Shown here one piece after another: positions 47,539-58,219 of a DNA stretch of 64,000 nucleotides. The position numbers were made by a program, and so were the translations under genes. Position 1 is the stretch's first letter. The number at the start of each line of letters is the position of its first letter. Source of the stretch: Pictodentalium vernedei (Eukaryota > Mollusca > Scaphopoda > Dentaliida > Dentaliidae); the NCBI GenBank assembly GCA_031216915.1, contig CM062297.1, positions 546,118,971 to 546,182,970 of the forward strand, read 5' to 3'. The notes beneath the pieces were generated by a model that worked only from the letters and a program-made list of their open reading frames with translations, did no database searches and was not told the origin of the DNA.

Positions 47539-48098
<560 letters not shown>

Positions 48099-48159
48099 TG
48101 TGTTTTAAGTAAGCAAGTTATGGTCACTTCGTTACGACAAAGCAATGGTGTAGCTTTTT

Positions 48160-48640
48160 CGCTTCGATCACCCCCCCCCCCCCCCCCACCCCCCAAAAAA
48201 AACATTGGCCTAATGCAAGTTTCAAACAAGACAGAGCTCCAAAATTGCTGAATTTTGCCAAATTTTCACAGGGTGTGTGTGTGTGGGGGGGGGGGGGGGG
48301 GGTTAGTCTTAATTAGAACCATCTGGTCGTTGCCCCGTCCCTAAAAAGACACTGGTCAAAAATAAGTTTCGCGTAAAATGGTCTTCACTCAAGGGCTACG
48401 CCACAAATGCCTCCGATTCGCTCTAAGGGCACTGAATTTTGTAAAGTTTACTCTGGGATGGGGAAGCATAGCTAGTCCTAACCCTTCGGTCGTCATCCCT
48501 CCTCCCATTTCCCTTCAGGGGGGGGGGGGGGGCGAGCAGGGGCAACGATCGCAGGGTGCGATATAGTACTAGGGGAAGACCCCCCCCCCCTCTCCACCGA
48601 CCCCCACTACAACGGTCTTCCGAATATCAAGTTTGTCCCT
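48160..48640. repeat. Cluster of poly(C)/poly(G) tracts
   Basis: C runs at 48170-48190 and 48580-48590, G runs at 48283-48302 and 48520-48532, plus GGGCTACGCCAC near 48394. This looks like nested hAT-like GGCGTAGCC MITEs, too degraded to delimit. Confidence 0.5.
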
Positions 48641-48644
48641 CCAC

Positions 48645-49552
48645 CACCACCACCAAAAAAAATGGCAAGGGAACCAATCACCTGTTACAGAATCCGGGCT
48701 ACTCGCCTGGTTCAAACAAAACTGTGGTGGATTTTTTATTTCTTAGGAAATAGATATTAAAGAAATAAAAAATAGTGAAAAAAGTTAGAAAAAGACTGAA
48801 ATCAAATAAAATGAGACCGGGAAAATCTCATCCCTGATAAACGCATACATCCAGATTGCAGAGGGTAAAATGGGTTGAATACAAAATAGAGAATGAACTG
48901 TTCAAAGTTATTCGAATGCAACATATGTTCGCTGAGCCCGTATGAAAGTAACTGGAAAAATCAAGTCGAGTGCAAGTAGACTTGGATTCTGAATGTTTTG
49001 TTATATTTTGACAATACTTCATTTTGAGTCACTCCATTGGGTTCATATTGTTATCTATCTCCACCACAGGTGTCGCTTTTGTTTAATGAAATTGCAGATT
49101 GCGTTTCACGTTTCCCTTATAAAGAGACACGTTCGTCGCCGACGAGAGTCTGTTTTGTTTCGCTACGATACATTTCTTTGCTCGTATTTCAATACATTTC
49201 CCATCTATTTTTCGTGGCAAGGTTTTATTGGAATTGCAATCGCAGTTTTCTCGCTCGTTAATAAACCGTTGTAACTAACAAAACAATCCAACAAGTCGTG
49301 ATGTGCCTGTATAAATAGAACAGCGTTTGTAATTCTATAGGTGCGCGCTAGTAGTTCTATTAATAAGTCACCGTTTGCGTTGAAATTAAGTGCTTAGCAA
49401 TTTATCATTTTTTTGGCAATGATGAATTATTTTATCAAAAAAGTATATAAATTGAATGAATCAAAATAGCTTCAATTCAACAAGTCACGGGCAACTGCTG
49501 AGTTTTATCATAATTTGAAGTAAAACAAACTGAAACTTCATAAATTACTCAC
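48645..49552. other. Intron 1 start, no repeat recognised
   Basis: About 900 bp immediately downstream (minus strand) of exon 1 with no element recognised from elsewhere in the window. Unusually repeat-poor for this locus, so possible regulatory sequence, but I see no specific site. Confidence 0.3.
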
Positions 49553-49660
49553 CAGCTGGAGGGATAAGGCGGTACTGAAGTCAGACCCGCCCTGTAGTCG
49601 GAATCCCCACGGTTCACCTGTGTTATTTCTTGAAACGACAATCTGTAGTGTCTCGGTCAT
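49553..49660 (-). CDS. Zasp52-like: PDZ-LIM protein, first coding exon
   Basis: ATG at 49660 opens a 36-codon segment, MTETLQIVVS then NTGEPWGFRLQGGSDFSTAL and SLQL, ending in phase 0 at CAGCTG|GTGAGT. P-W-G-F-R-L-Q-G-G-x-D-F is the carboxylate-binding loop signature of the PDZ domain in ALP/Enigma/Zasp proteins, which sits at the extreme N-terminus in that family, as here. The leader before ATG (GCTTACACACA) follows a possible acceptor (GTTATTCCAG), so the 5' UTR may be split, or the region to 49870 may be leader/promoter. The next exon lies 29.8 kb away. Confidence 0.93.
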
Positions 49661-49986
49661 TGTGTGTAAGCAGCCCTGGAATAACACGAGTTGCAAATAT
49701 TATGGAGATCAAAGGTAGTGGTATACGCGTTCACATCGACAATCGCTACAACACAGATGAGCGTGTGTAGGTAGTTTGGTATGTAATATAAACATTCTCG
49801 TGCGCACGATGTTGAACGTCACACCGCGCGAACTGCAGCCACTACCATCGAACAGTTTTAAATATTGAGGCCAGATGTTAAGCATCGCTATCGATTAGCC
49901 TCTGTGTCGAACCAATGAGATGACCCGTAGAGTGTGTATATGGGGTGGGTGGGTGTGAGAGTCATCTCTTCAACTAAAAAAATAAA

Positions 49987-50400
49987 CAGGGGCGGACTGG
50001 GCCAAGAAAGGTTACCGAGAAATGCACCAATGGAACCCCAGCAGACTTGGAGAAAAATTTTATTTTTCGAACTGAACGAACGCGGATTCCTTGCATCTGA
50101 GCGATCAATGGCAGTCCACATAGCGGACATTTCGATGGCATTTTTATATCATCTTCATCGATCATTCGGAAAAAAATGGTTCTACCGGGGGTGGGGAGAC
50201 CATACTTAGGCCCAATGACAGTCCACATTGAGAACATTTCGATATCCGGGCTGTCTATGCAATCAGATCCATTTCGCCTTTTGGTCATTTTCACGAAATG
50301 TCACCAACAGATGTTGGGCTGTATCAATTTGGGGGCTCCAGGGGGAACTCAATAGGGGGCCCACCCACCGGGAATTTTCCATACGGCCAGTCCACCTATG
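49987..50400. mobile_element. hAT-like element with perfect 8-bp duplication
   Basis: Ends CAGGGGCGGACTGGGCC and GGCCAGTCCACCTATG, flanked on both sides by AAAATAAA (49979-49986 and 50401-50408). The interior matches parts of 21769-22245 and 51357-52310. Non-coding. It sits about 330 bp upstream of the first coding exon. Confidence 0.85.
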
Positions 50401-50424
50401 AAAATAAAACGGGAGACGTCCTCG

Positions 50425-50840
50425 ATTTTTAAGGCGCGTTGCACGTCGATGAAGCACTTGCCTCGCCGCTGCTAACTCTTGTGTGTCGGGTTAGTAAATT
50501 GCCAACAGTTGCTCGCCGCTGCTCGATGGCGCTCTATGGCGTCTTCCGCCCGTAGAACTGCCTGGCACGATGTGTTTCTGGTTGTATATCCCTTTGCCTA
50601 ACATGAAAAGCAGACGACACTTGCAGAATTCTTGTATAGCTAAGTTTTTTTTCATTTTTTGTCTCAAAAGCATAGGATAAGACCCCTCATTGGGTCATAA
50701 CCTATGTTTTTTAGACAAAAAATGAAAAAATATTGAAAATTAATTGGCGATTTTTGAGAATCGCGCTGGCCGGTTTTTTGCCATTACTTTGAGTAAAGGG
50801 TTAAAAGGTCGTTAGATCCCAATAAACAAACAAACAAACA
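50425..50840 (+). mobile_element. SINE interrupted by a TTAA MITE
   Basis: SINE body 50425-50585 (CACTTGCCTCGCCGCTGC through CTGCCTGGCACGATG) resumes at 50805 with AAGGTCGTTAGATCCCAATA and an (AAAC)n tail. The MITE at 50586-50804 fills the gap. Confidence 0.8.
50586..50804 (+). mobile_element. TTAA MITE family A inside a SINE
   Basis: CCCTTTGCCTAACATGAAAA to TTGAGTAAAGGGTTAA. The palindrome is shortened at the centre. Confidence 0.85.
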
Positions 50841-50844
50841 AGTC

Positions 50845-51350
50845 TCTGTACTCCCATGGTTCCATAATATCTCGATGAACTGACTCATTCACCCAGCCGC
50901 CCCCAAATGTCCCTGACCACACCCCTGGATATACGTGGAGGATCAGAGCCATATAGGCTTTAACATTAAATTATTGCTACACCTTTCCATACATTTGTAA
51001 GAGATCTACCCATTCTTAACATTCATTCGAAGGGTTAATGTGATTGCAAATCAATCACCTTAGAACTTACTCCTTCCTGTATGACAAGAAATATTAAAAA
51101 AGTATCGTCCTATCCCAAATGGTTGAATGAGTGAAATAGATACAGAATGATAAATGGATTCCTTTCTGCACGCAATACGCAGTAGCGGATTCAGATGAGG
51201 GTGAATCCGGTGAACGCCTCCTCTAAAACAATCTTAACTCTCTGTGTACATGTAGATATTTTCAAATATTTTGCTTTTGTTTTTTAATAAATAGTATAAT
51301 GCTTTTTTTTTTCTTTTTTTTTTTTACTCTTAAATTCGCAATACCCTACA
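50845..51350. other. Unrecognised DNA
   Basis: Contains CAGTAGCGGATTCAGATGAG at 51181, resembling the end of another CAG-type MITE, and a T-rich tract at 51303-51325. No gene. Confidence 0.35.
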
Positions 51351-51356
51351 ATACCC

Positions 51357-52310
51357 CAGAGGCGGACTGGCCGTATGGTCCACTGGAAAAATTTCTGGTG
51401 GGCCTCCTATTATGTGTCCTCTAGGGTCCCAAAAATTAATGCAGCCCAACACCTGTTGGTGCGTGAAATTTCATGAAAATGACTCGAAGGCGAAATAGAT
51501 CTGATTGCATAGACTGTCGGTTTATCGAAATGCCCTCTCTGTGGACTGCCATTGGCAGTCCACAGAGAGGGCATTTCGATATACCAGTAGAGTAGCCTGC
51601 CATTAATCGGTCAGATGCGAGAAAACAGCGTTCTTTCGATTCGAAAAATTAAAATTTTCTTCCATTGGGCCGAACTGTGGTCGGCGCGATGAGTCCGGGT
51701 CCCCGTTGGTGCAACCATTTTTGCCAATTGAGCGACAAAGATGACACAAAAATTCCATCGAAATACCTTCTATAGTTTAGTTTAATAGTTTAATGCATTA
51801 CACCATAATGGCAGTTGCACAATACAAACATAACAAATAAGAAGATTTAGTAAACATGATGTATAATATAAAGTACTAATGACTTTTTTCTTTAACAAGG
51901 TGATCTCGCTTACAGAAGAATGACCAGATCATGTTAGAAATAATATTAATCGATTTACTATAACAGTTTTTTAATATATAATAGTATTTCTACGAATCAT
52001 TTAATTGTTCAAATTCTTTGTTTTCTTTTATAATTTCTTCGAACACCTTTTGTCCAATTTCGACATATGCCTCACAATACATAACAAAATGTTTTTCTCT
52101 CTCCATTTCACCGGTATCGCATACCTGGCATCTCCTATCATTTAGGGGTGTTTAGGGTTGTTTATGTCTACTACGTGGACTGCCATTGATCGCTCAGATA
52201 CAAGGAAGCAGCGTTCTTTCAGTTCGAAATGTCAAAATTTTGACCGGGTTCGTCCCCCACCCACCCCCGGTACATTTCCCGGCAACTTTTCCTGGCCCAG
52301 TCCGCCCCTG
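51357..52310. mobile_element. hAT-like element carrying a LINE insertion
   Basis: Ends CAGAGGCGGACTGGCC and GGCCCAGTCCGCCCCTG, flanked by CAATACCC and CAATGCCC (8 bp, one mismatch). It contains a 27-bp-stem palindrome at 51522-51576 (ATGCCCTCTCTGTGGACTGC, mirrored across one base). About 390 bp of LINE sequence is inserted at 51776-52162; without it the element would be ~565 bp. Confidence 0.85.
51776..52162 (-). pseudogene. LINE ORF2 3' end, 5'-truncated
   Basis: On the minus strand a frame reads DRRCQVCDTGEMEREKHFVM then YCEAYVEIG and a stop at about 52000. This is the C-x2-C...H...C Cys/His motif at the end of LINE reverse-transcriptase proteins. About 220 bp of AT-rich 3' UTR follow. Related in type to the fragment at 38800-39310. 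Confidence 0.85.
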
Positions 52311-52319
52311 CAATGCCCG

Positions 52320-53075
52320 TCAGCTCACTTGCAAGAGAATGGCCACGAATTCAACACAATGCACTATGTATTCTCCCAAAATACCCCCAAAATACCAGTT
52401 TCCAGTGTATTCTGTGACAATGCATAGTGAACCATGGTGCACTGCATACAAAGATATTTTAGAATACCATGCATGGTGCACAATGCTAATTGTCGTACAT
52501 AGAACTTTCCAACTTCCTGGTGACTTTAGCCGCCCTGAATTCTTCGACGATTCGGGTTGGACACTTTTTCCCCTCTCCACCCCAACCCCAATGACAATTA
52601 TTGGATCCGTCATTGATTGTGTCAACTCATGATTTCAATGTAGGCCTAAAATAAATATTAGACGTGAAAAGCTTTACCCCACACACCACCTCATTCTGGC
52701 AGTTTGAAAAATCATGGATTTCTCTAAGAAAAACAACTGAATGGGGCCTTCATAACTTTCGAATACCAAACGCTGGCAGACCATTGGAATGTAAGAATGT
52801 CGTTTAGACAAATTGGTGTCGTACTGCAAAGACACATCAAATAACCAATTAGTCGTCTAGCAAGGACACATTATAAGTAATCACGTAAAATTAAAGCAGA
52901 GAAAACAAGCAAGTATACTGTGACAGTCAATGTTGAATAAAAAGACCGGAAACCAGCTGCAGGCCCCGTCATCGTAAATTTTACGTAACAACTGTTATTG
53001 CGTAAAGTGTAATCGAAGGAGATACTGATGAAGCAGTCTGGGTTTCAATGTATCTAGCTTTTTCTGAATAAACGT
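52320..53075. other. Unrecognised DNA
   Basis: A local inverted pair (GGTGCACTGCATACAAAG/ATACCATGCATGGTGCAC-type) lies near 52430-52485. No gene or family recognised. Confidence 0.35.
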
Positions 53076-53077
53076 AT

Positions 53078-53312
53078 TTAACCCTTCACCCAAACGTAAC
53101 GAACAAAACCAGCCAGCGCTATTCTCAAAAATCAATTACTTTGCATTATATTTTCATTTTTTATCTCAAACATAGGTTATGACCCCTCTTGGAACGAGCT
53201 CGTCCCAATGAGGGGTCATAACCTATGTCTTTGAGACAAAAAAAAATAAAAAAAATAGTTAATAATTTTGTTTGCAAGTATCGTCTGCTTTTCATGTTAG
53301 GTAAAAGGTTAA
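53078..53312 (-). mobile_element. TTAA MITE family A, reverse orientation
   Basis: TTAACCCTTCACCCAAACGT at the left to CATGTTAGGTAAAAGGTTAA. Central palindrome shortened to GGAACGAGCTCGTCCC. Confidence 0.87.
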
Positions 53313-53353
53313 TTGTTTACCTCTTAATCCGCTGAGTATTTTTTTACAATATT

Positions 53354-53415
53354 TTTCATCAAATCTAGTCATGGCTGCTGTAAAGCTGCCATGATTACAT
53401 TTGATGAAAAATTCA
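53354..53415. repeat. Hairpin
   Basis: TTTTTCATCAAATCTAGTC and ATGGCTGC are mirrored by GCTGCCAT and TTACATTTGATGAAAAA. Small MITE or regulatory hairpin; not repeated in the window. Confidence 0.6.
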
Positions 53416-53454
53416 TGAAACTTTAACTCCAGAAATCATTGGTTCAAATGTTTA

Positions 53455-53856
53455 TTCAGTTTAGTGTGGCCAATTCGATTTCAAGTGCCAAAATTTTACT
53501 TATTTTAGAGGCAATTGATTTCCTGTCCTGGATAGGATTATCCGCCAACAGCATGTAAGGAGTTAACTACTGCTTTTATGTAATGTATCGCCCATGTCGA
53601 AAGATGACCTGTCTACAAAAAGTCCGTTACCAAGATACAGACAAATTAATACCTATGGCATGCAGCTATACGGCTGCAGGAATACTTTTAACGACTACGG
53701 AATAACCGTCTTGTGTAATAATGGTGAACCAAATATCATCCCTTGAGTTCACCAGAGCACCATTTGAAATGCTCGAGGGGTGGGGGGGGGGGGGGAGCAG
53801 ATCATTGGTTCTGCTTCGAGATCTGCCGAAATGTAAAAATCACGTTTTTTACCGGA

Positions 53857-53888
<32 letters not shown>

Positions 53889-54140
53889 GGGGGGGGGGTT
53901 GTCACAGGAATTTTTTTGCGAGACGTGAGGTTGAATTTGTTTGCATACCCATTTTTACCATCCACACGCCTTTACTTGTATTTTTCCATCGAGATTTAGA
54001 TACCCACCACCGAAAACAATTGATTCACGGGATTTGTTGCTCTTATACAGTTTTTGACATCTCAAAAACGACTGGACTGTTGAGTCCTGCTCTCACTCAT
54101 TGATGTTACCTATTCTTTAAGACCAGATTAAATTTACTCA
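53455..54140. other. Unrecognised DNA with long poly(G)
   Basis: A (GT)n run passes into ~28 consecutive G at about 53871-53898, the longest such tract in the window, and a second G tract lies at 53780-53795. No gene. Confidence 0.4.
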
Positions 54141-54240
54141 ACACAAATGGCAGCAGTGGGATAATATGTGGGGAAAAAGCTATTTTCCGCTTTATCACAA
54201 CGTTTCACACTTCTGATGTCAGAGCGTGAATAATTTGACT

Positions 54241-55044
54241 ATGGAAATACCAGCCAGATTGCAAAAAGCCATATCAGCTCTGTGCGTCTCTTGTCCCACC
54301 TCCTGGACTATCCAGGAAACGGGCAAGAGCGTCCATCTGACTTTGGAATTCACCATTGAAGAGGACAATACACCACCCTTCTCGGGGAGAGGTAGTACCT
54401 TTTGTGAGAGGAACCCCTCTCACACTGGTCCTCACCTGAGGAGGTCTGGAGATGGCCCTGAAAAGGAAGAGAAACCAAAGAAGAATAGGAAAAAGAGCCC
54501 ATCAACCAAGCGTAGGGACGCTCGACGCTTGGAGGCTTTCCTGGAAAAGAAGAAGGAGAGGAGTGAGGTGATGGAGGTTCCGGAAGCAGCCGGCAGTTCC
54601 CCTCCCAGTCCCACAGGATCACCCAATCAACTACCGCCCCCCCCCCCCAGCCGATTCAGTTGAATGTGGAACGCCCTGTGGGGATTGAGGAGGAACTGGA
54701 AGTTGCTTTTTCGCCACCTCCCGCCCCTCACTCTCCTCTTCCTTCGCTTCCGGACAGTCCGGGCAAGGGAGACTCTGCCAACCAACCAACACTGGCCGCA
54801 CTAATGGCAGAAGCAAGGGATCTGAGGGCGCATTGTAATCAGCTCCAGGCAGAGTGCAAAGATGGTGATAAGCGCTCGGATGAAGTCTCCAGAATGGCTA
54901 GAGAAGTCCTTAACAAAAGAAACCAGCAACAAGATCAGACAAACTCATCTCCCCACAATCACCACAAGATTCTACAAACTCATCTCCATCACAACCACCT
55001 CCAAAGAAGAAGTCACGCAAAAAACAAAGAAGAGGATAAGCCGC
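54241..55044 (+). pseudogene. Retroelement ORF1-type gene, copy 1 (frameshifted)
   Basis: The ATG at 54241 matches the start of the homologous frame at 57910. The first ~50 residues (MEIPARLQKAISALC, SWTIQ, VHLTLEF) align with copy 2. A basic block follows, KKNRKKSPSTKRRDARRLEA, then FLEKKK, then Pro/Ser/Glu-rich sequence. The frame breaks in a 12-C run (54637-54648); the neighbouring frame continues (IQLNVERPVGIEEELEVAFS...) with a coiled-coil-like stretch ALMAEARDLRAHCNQLQAEC. Near 54930 a third frame gives a basic tail PPPKKKSRKKQRRG ending at TAA 55044. I read this as a nucleic-acid-binding ORF1/gag-like protein. The family is not identified and there is no reverse transcriptase beside it. 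Confidence 0.6.
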
Positions 55045-55119
55045 TTCCTTCTCCATTCCTCCTTTGCCACGCCCAGACAATTAAAATCATCTACAGTTAA
55101 AGAGAATCGAAAGAGGCTT

Positions 55120-55160
55120 GCCCTAAACCGTCCCTGCGCGCCTTCGGCGCGCGAAACCAT
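55120..55160 (+). other. Conserved 3' hairpin of the ORF1 element
   Basis: CCTAAACCGTCCCTGC leads into GCGCGCC-TTC-GGCGCGC (55136-55152), a 7-bp GC stem with a three-base loop. The same motif ends copy 2 (56852-56867, minus strand) and a third copy (58664-58680). A conserved 3' hairpin could be the template-recognition site of a LINE reverse transcriptase; that is inference. Confidence 0.55.
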
Positions 55161-55355
55161 TTGATCAATTTTCCGCTTAATGGTAGCCTCCTTGTGGCCC
55201 AGATTATTTTAATTTCAAAACCAAGTAGTGCTGAATAGTGACTGTTTCCGAAACCTTTCGTTGTTAACTTAGTTCAATTCCCACCATATCAGGATTAATA
55301 ATTATCAATCAGAACAGATTTTGACCCACGATGTATATATATGCAAGACAAGCAT

Positions 55356-55610
55356 TTAACCCTTTACCCAAAGTAAAGGCCAAAACCGGCCAGCGCTATT
55401 CACAAAAATCACCAATTAATTTTCAGTATTTTTTCATTTTTTTTATCTCAAAAACATAGGTTATGATTCCTCTTTGGGACGAGTTCGTCGAGCTCGTTCC
55501 AATGAGGGGTCATAACCTATGTTTTTGAGACAAAAAAATGAAAATGATTAGTTATTCAAGAATTTTTTTTTGCAAGTGTCGTCTGCTTTTAGTGTTAGGT
55601 AAAGGGTTAA
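55356..55610 (-). mobile_element. TTAA MITE family A, reverse orientation
   Basis: TTAACCCTTTACCCAAAGTA to AGTGTTAGGTAAAGGGTTAA. Core GGGACGAGTTCGTCGAGCTC. Lies just left of the 3.98-kb element. Confidence 0.88.
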
Positions 55611-56624
55611 GCAGGTGTGCTGTTGGGTGCCTTTGTGTTAACTATTAAAGTCCACATTTGATTGTGATAGCCACAGAGAAGATGCAGTTAAGAACAGTTT
55701 GAACCATCCTCTATGAAACAGCGATTATAAATATTCTCGTGTTCATATAGGATGCATCAGAAACAACCTCTCGTAGGGCCTGTTATGTCGTGTTTTTAGG
55801 GACAAACTTTTTTCCGGATCCGGATCCGGATTCGTGGCTTTTTTCCGGATCCGCTTCCGGATTCGAAGGCCAAATCCGGATCCGGAAAAAAGTCAAAAAT
55901 AGTTTTCATTTTTTTCCATTGCATTGTTCGGCACATTTCATGGGTTTTCTTTGAGTTACAGATAAATGATGCAAGTCGCGATTAAATGAGATGGTTTTAT
56001 TTTTATTTTAGACTTGATATTAAAATAGTTTAATGTCATAAACACAAGTTTTTTTCTGCAGCAAGTTTAAACAAAATGATGTCAAACATGAGGCATTCGG
56101 ACTAGCTCCATTAATTTCAAGACTAAATTCCCCATACCCGAAAATGGCGCTTGTCCCAAAATTTACTATAGAAACTCACATTGAAAACCGGGTTATTATA
56201 GCCCCAAAAGGCTGTAACTTATAGCCCTTTTTTCAACGTTTAGAACCCTTTTCCCTGAGATGTGAGAGAGTATTTCGTCTAATAGGTTGGGGATATGGCC
56301 ATATTCTCCCTATCCAAAAACGACTTTGACAGTTTCCTCATCTGTGAAGATTTGGTGTCTTCTCTGGTCCTAAAATCAATCCTTATCGAAAAATCAATCG
56401 TAAAAAATATACGGCTGGACGCCTATGAGTGCCCCAGATGCAAGAATTGCGCGCCTTCTTCTACTGCACCCCCCCCCCCCCCCCCCCCCCCCCCACGAAA
56501 ATCTAAATTGTATCCAACTTCCGTCAAATTAGAATTCAGGGCAATTAATTACATAATCCCCACCTGCACCCACCCCACCCTCACCCTCGAAAAAAGAAAA
56601 AAACATTATCAAAATTGTAATTAC

Positions 56625-56820
56625 CTAATGTTTCTCTTTCATCATATGGAAATACATAAACTTCTCCCCCTTTTGGTAGGACTGGTGGAAGCTTTGAAAC
56701 TTTGCTGTCGTCAATGTCACGGATAAAATCTTCTAAATCTTGTATTATAAGAGTGTCCTCCTGCAGCATATAAGGCTGCGCTGCCTCCATGGCGGTTGGC
56801 TGAGAATGAGCAAACAACAT
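56625..56820 (-). CDS. Candidate coding exon, unknown protein
   Basis: From an ATG at 56820 the minus strand reads 65 codons: an acidic segment (LQEDTLIIQDLEDFIRDIDD) then SKLPPVLPKGGEVYVFPYDE and RETL, ending at a good donor, ATTAG|GTAATT, in phase 1. The composition looks protein-like, unlike the frames around it. I could not name the domain or find a following exon. It lies within the 3.98-kb element, so it may be element-encoded. Confidence 0.35.
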
Positions 56821-56839
56821 ATCTGAACTGGATCGCGGA

Positions 56840-57910
56840 CGGAATGGTTTCGGGCGCCGAAGGCGCGTAGTGACGGTTTAGGGCAAGCCCCTTTCGCCCC
56901 TCATTGGCTGTATGATATTTATGTTATTTATGTTTTGTCTGAGCGTGGTAAAGGAGGGAAGGAGTTGAGATAATTAGCGGCGTCCTGTGTCTCCTGCGGT
57001 TTTTTTTTTTTTGGAAGGAGGAGGATGCGTTGGAGAGACTGATTTTGGTGGCGTTGTCGGTTTAGGAGAAAGAGTAGGTTTTTCTTTGTTGACGAACGGC
57101 CTGATCCTTGCTGCTGTTTCTTGGGATTTTTTTGTGATTATCCAGATCGATTTCGAGGATTATCCTTATTTGGCAGGGTTCAAGTGCTGTTTGAGCATAG
57201 GTGTCCTGGAGCCTAAGTCGGAATGTGTCGTCCTGGATCTTCTCGAGGAATGCCTTCACGGATTCCGGGATGCTCTCCTCCTGGTCAGATTCCTGGTCCG
57301 AAGAAGCCGGAGTAGCAAGAGCTGGAGGGGTGGAAGGCACGTCATCTGGGACAGCTTCCTGTACCATAGCCAGATCTTCCTCCTCCATCTGCTCTTCAGA
57401 TGAAGAGTTTGACGGGTTAGAGAATGATCTGTCACCTGACGACCCAGAGTCCTCCAGACCCTCCTCCTGGGAGGGGGGTGCCGGGCTAGACAAGGGTTGT
57501 TCAGGGGTGACAGGAGTTGACCTTTTGACGCTCTCACTTGCCTCCTTCTCTTCCTTTTCCTTCTTCTTCTTCTTCTCCAGGAACTCCGTCATTCGGCGGG
57601 CATCTCGTCGTCCAGCGGAGGGTCCCTTCTTTCTCTTCCTCTTCTTCTTGGCGGTGGCTGTACTGCTCCGGCGGTCCTCATCCAGCTTATCCGAGTCCCA
57701 ATGAGGGTGACCAATGTGGGAGGAAATCCCCCCCCCCCCCCCCCCCCCCCCACGAAGGGTACTACACCTCACCAAGGACGGCGGTTCGGCTTCTTTGTCA
57801 AAATCCACTGTCAGATGAATTTTACCCTCGAGCACCTGGATACTCCAGGTGGTAGCAAGGGTAGCCTTCACTCCGACAAGTGTTTCTTGGATCACAAGTG
57901 GGAGCTCCAT
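56840..57910 (-). mobile_element. ORF1-type retroelement, copy 2
   Basis: Includes the ORF at 57910-57062 and a 3' region ending with the GGGCTTGCCCTAAACCGTCA motif and the GC hairpin, as in copy 1. Opposite in orientation to copy 1 and inserted in the 3.98-kb element. Confidence 0.6.
57062..57910 (-). CDS. ORF1-type protein of a retroelement, copy 2
   Basis: 282 codons. The N-terminus (MELPLVIQETLVGVKATLAT, WSIQ, KIHLTVDF) aligns with copy 1. A Gly run is encoded by a long poly(C) tract on the + strand (57729-57752). Then come a basic block KKKRKRKKGPSAGRRDARRM with TEFLEKKKKK, a long Ser/Glu/Pro-rich linker and PESVKAFLEKIQDDTFRLRL. The last ~35 residues may be frameshifted: the next frame (about 57110 to 56988) gives KPTLSPKPTTPPKS, PPPSKKKKTAG and DTGRR, stop, which better matches the basic Pro-rich end of copy 1. 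Likely an RNA-binding ORF1/gag-like protein. Family unknown. Confidence 0.55.
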   Translation of the reverse strand: MELPLVIQETLVGVKATLATTWSIQVLEGKIHLTVDFDKEAEPPSLVRCSTLRGGGGGGGGISSHIGHPHWDSDKLDEDRRSSTATAKKKRKRKKGPSAGRRDARRMTEFLEKKKKKEKEEKEASESVKRSTPVTPEQPLSSPAPPSQEEGLEDSGSSGDRSFSNPSNSSSEEQMEEEDLAMVQEAVPDDVPSTPPALATPASSDQESDQEESIPESVKAFLEKIQDDTFRLRLQDTYAQTALEPCQIRIILEIDLDNHKKIPRNSSKDQAVRQQRKTYSFS

Positions 57911-58069
57911 TGTTCAGTTGTTGATGATGCAATGTGATAATGATGATTCAAAGAAATTCGTATCAGAAGCGAACGATGACAACATATCGACGAGTGTACA
58001 TTTTATATAAATAAACATTTGAATAAAGATTTAACAGCCCTTTTAAGGGCTTGAGGGTGTGTGTCTGTG

Positions 58070-58165
58070 AGAGGGTGTGGTTTTTTTTTGGGGGGGGAGG
58101 GTTTGTTTTTGTTTGTTTTTTGTTTTGTTCTTTTTTTTGGGGGGGGGGGGTAGGGGATGGGGGAA
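58070..58165. repeat. G/T-rich low complexity with poly(G)
   Basis: Runs of T and G (GTTTTTTTTTGGGGGGG, later a ~15-G tract). No coding meaning. Confidence 0.8.
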
Positions 58166-58219
58166 GTCATTTGGAATTCCCGAAGGATAACCAGATACCT
58201 CATAATCACATACGGCATC

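Noticed and set aside
52186-52632. 148-codon ORF
   Set aside because: It starts inside a hAT-like element and runs into unrelated DNA, with no domain features.
57201-57704. Ser-rich 167-codon + strand ORF
   Set aside because: It is the antisense shadow of the ORF1-like gene on the minus strand.
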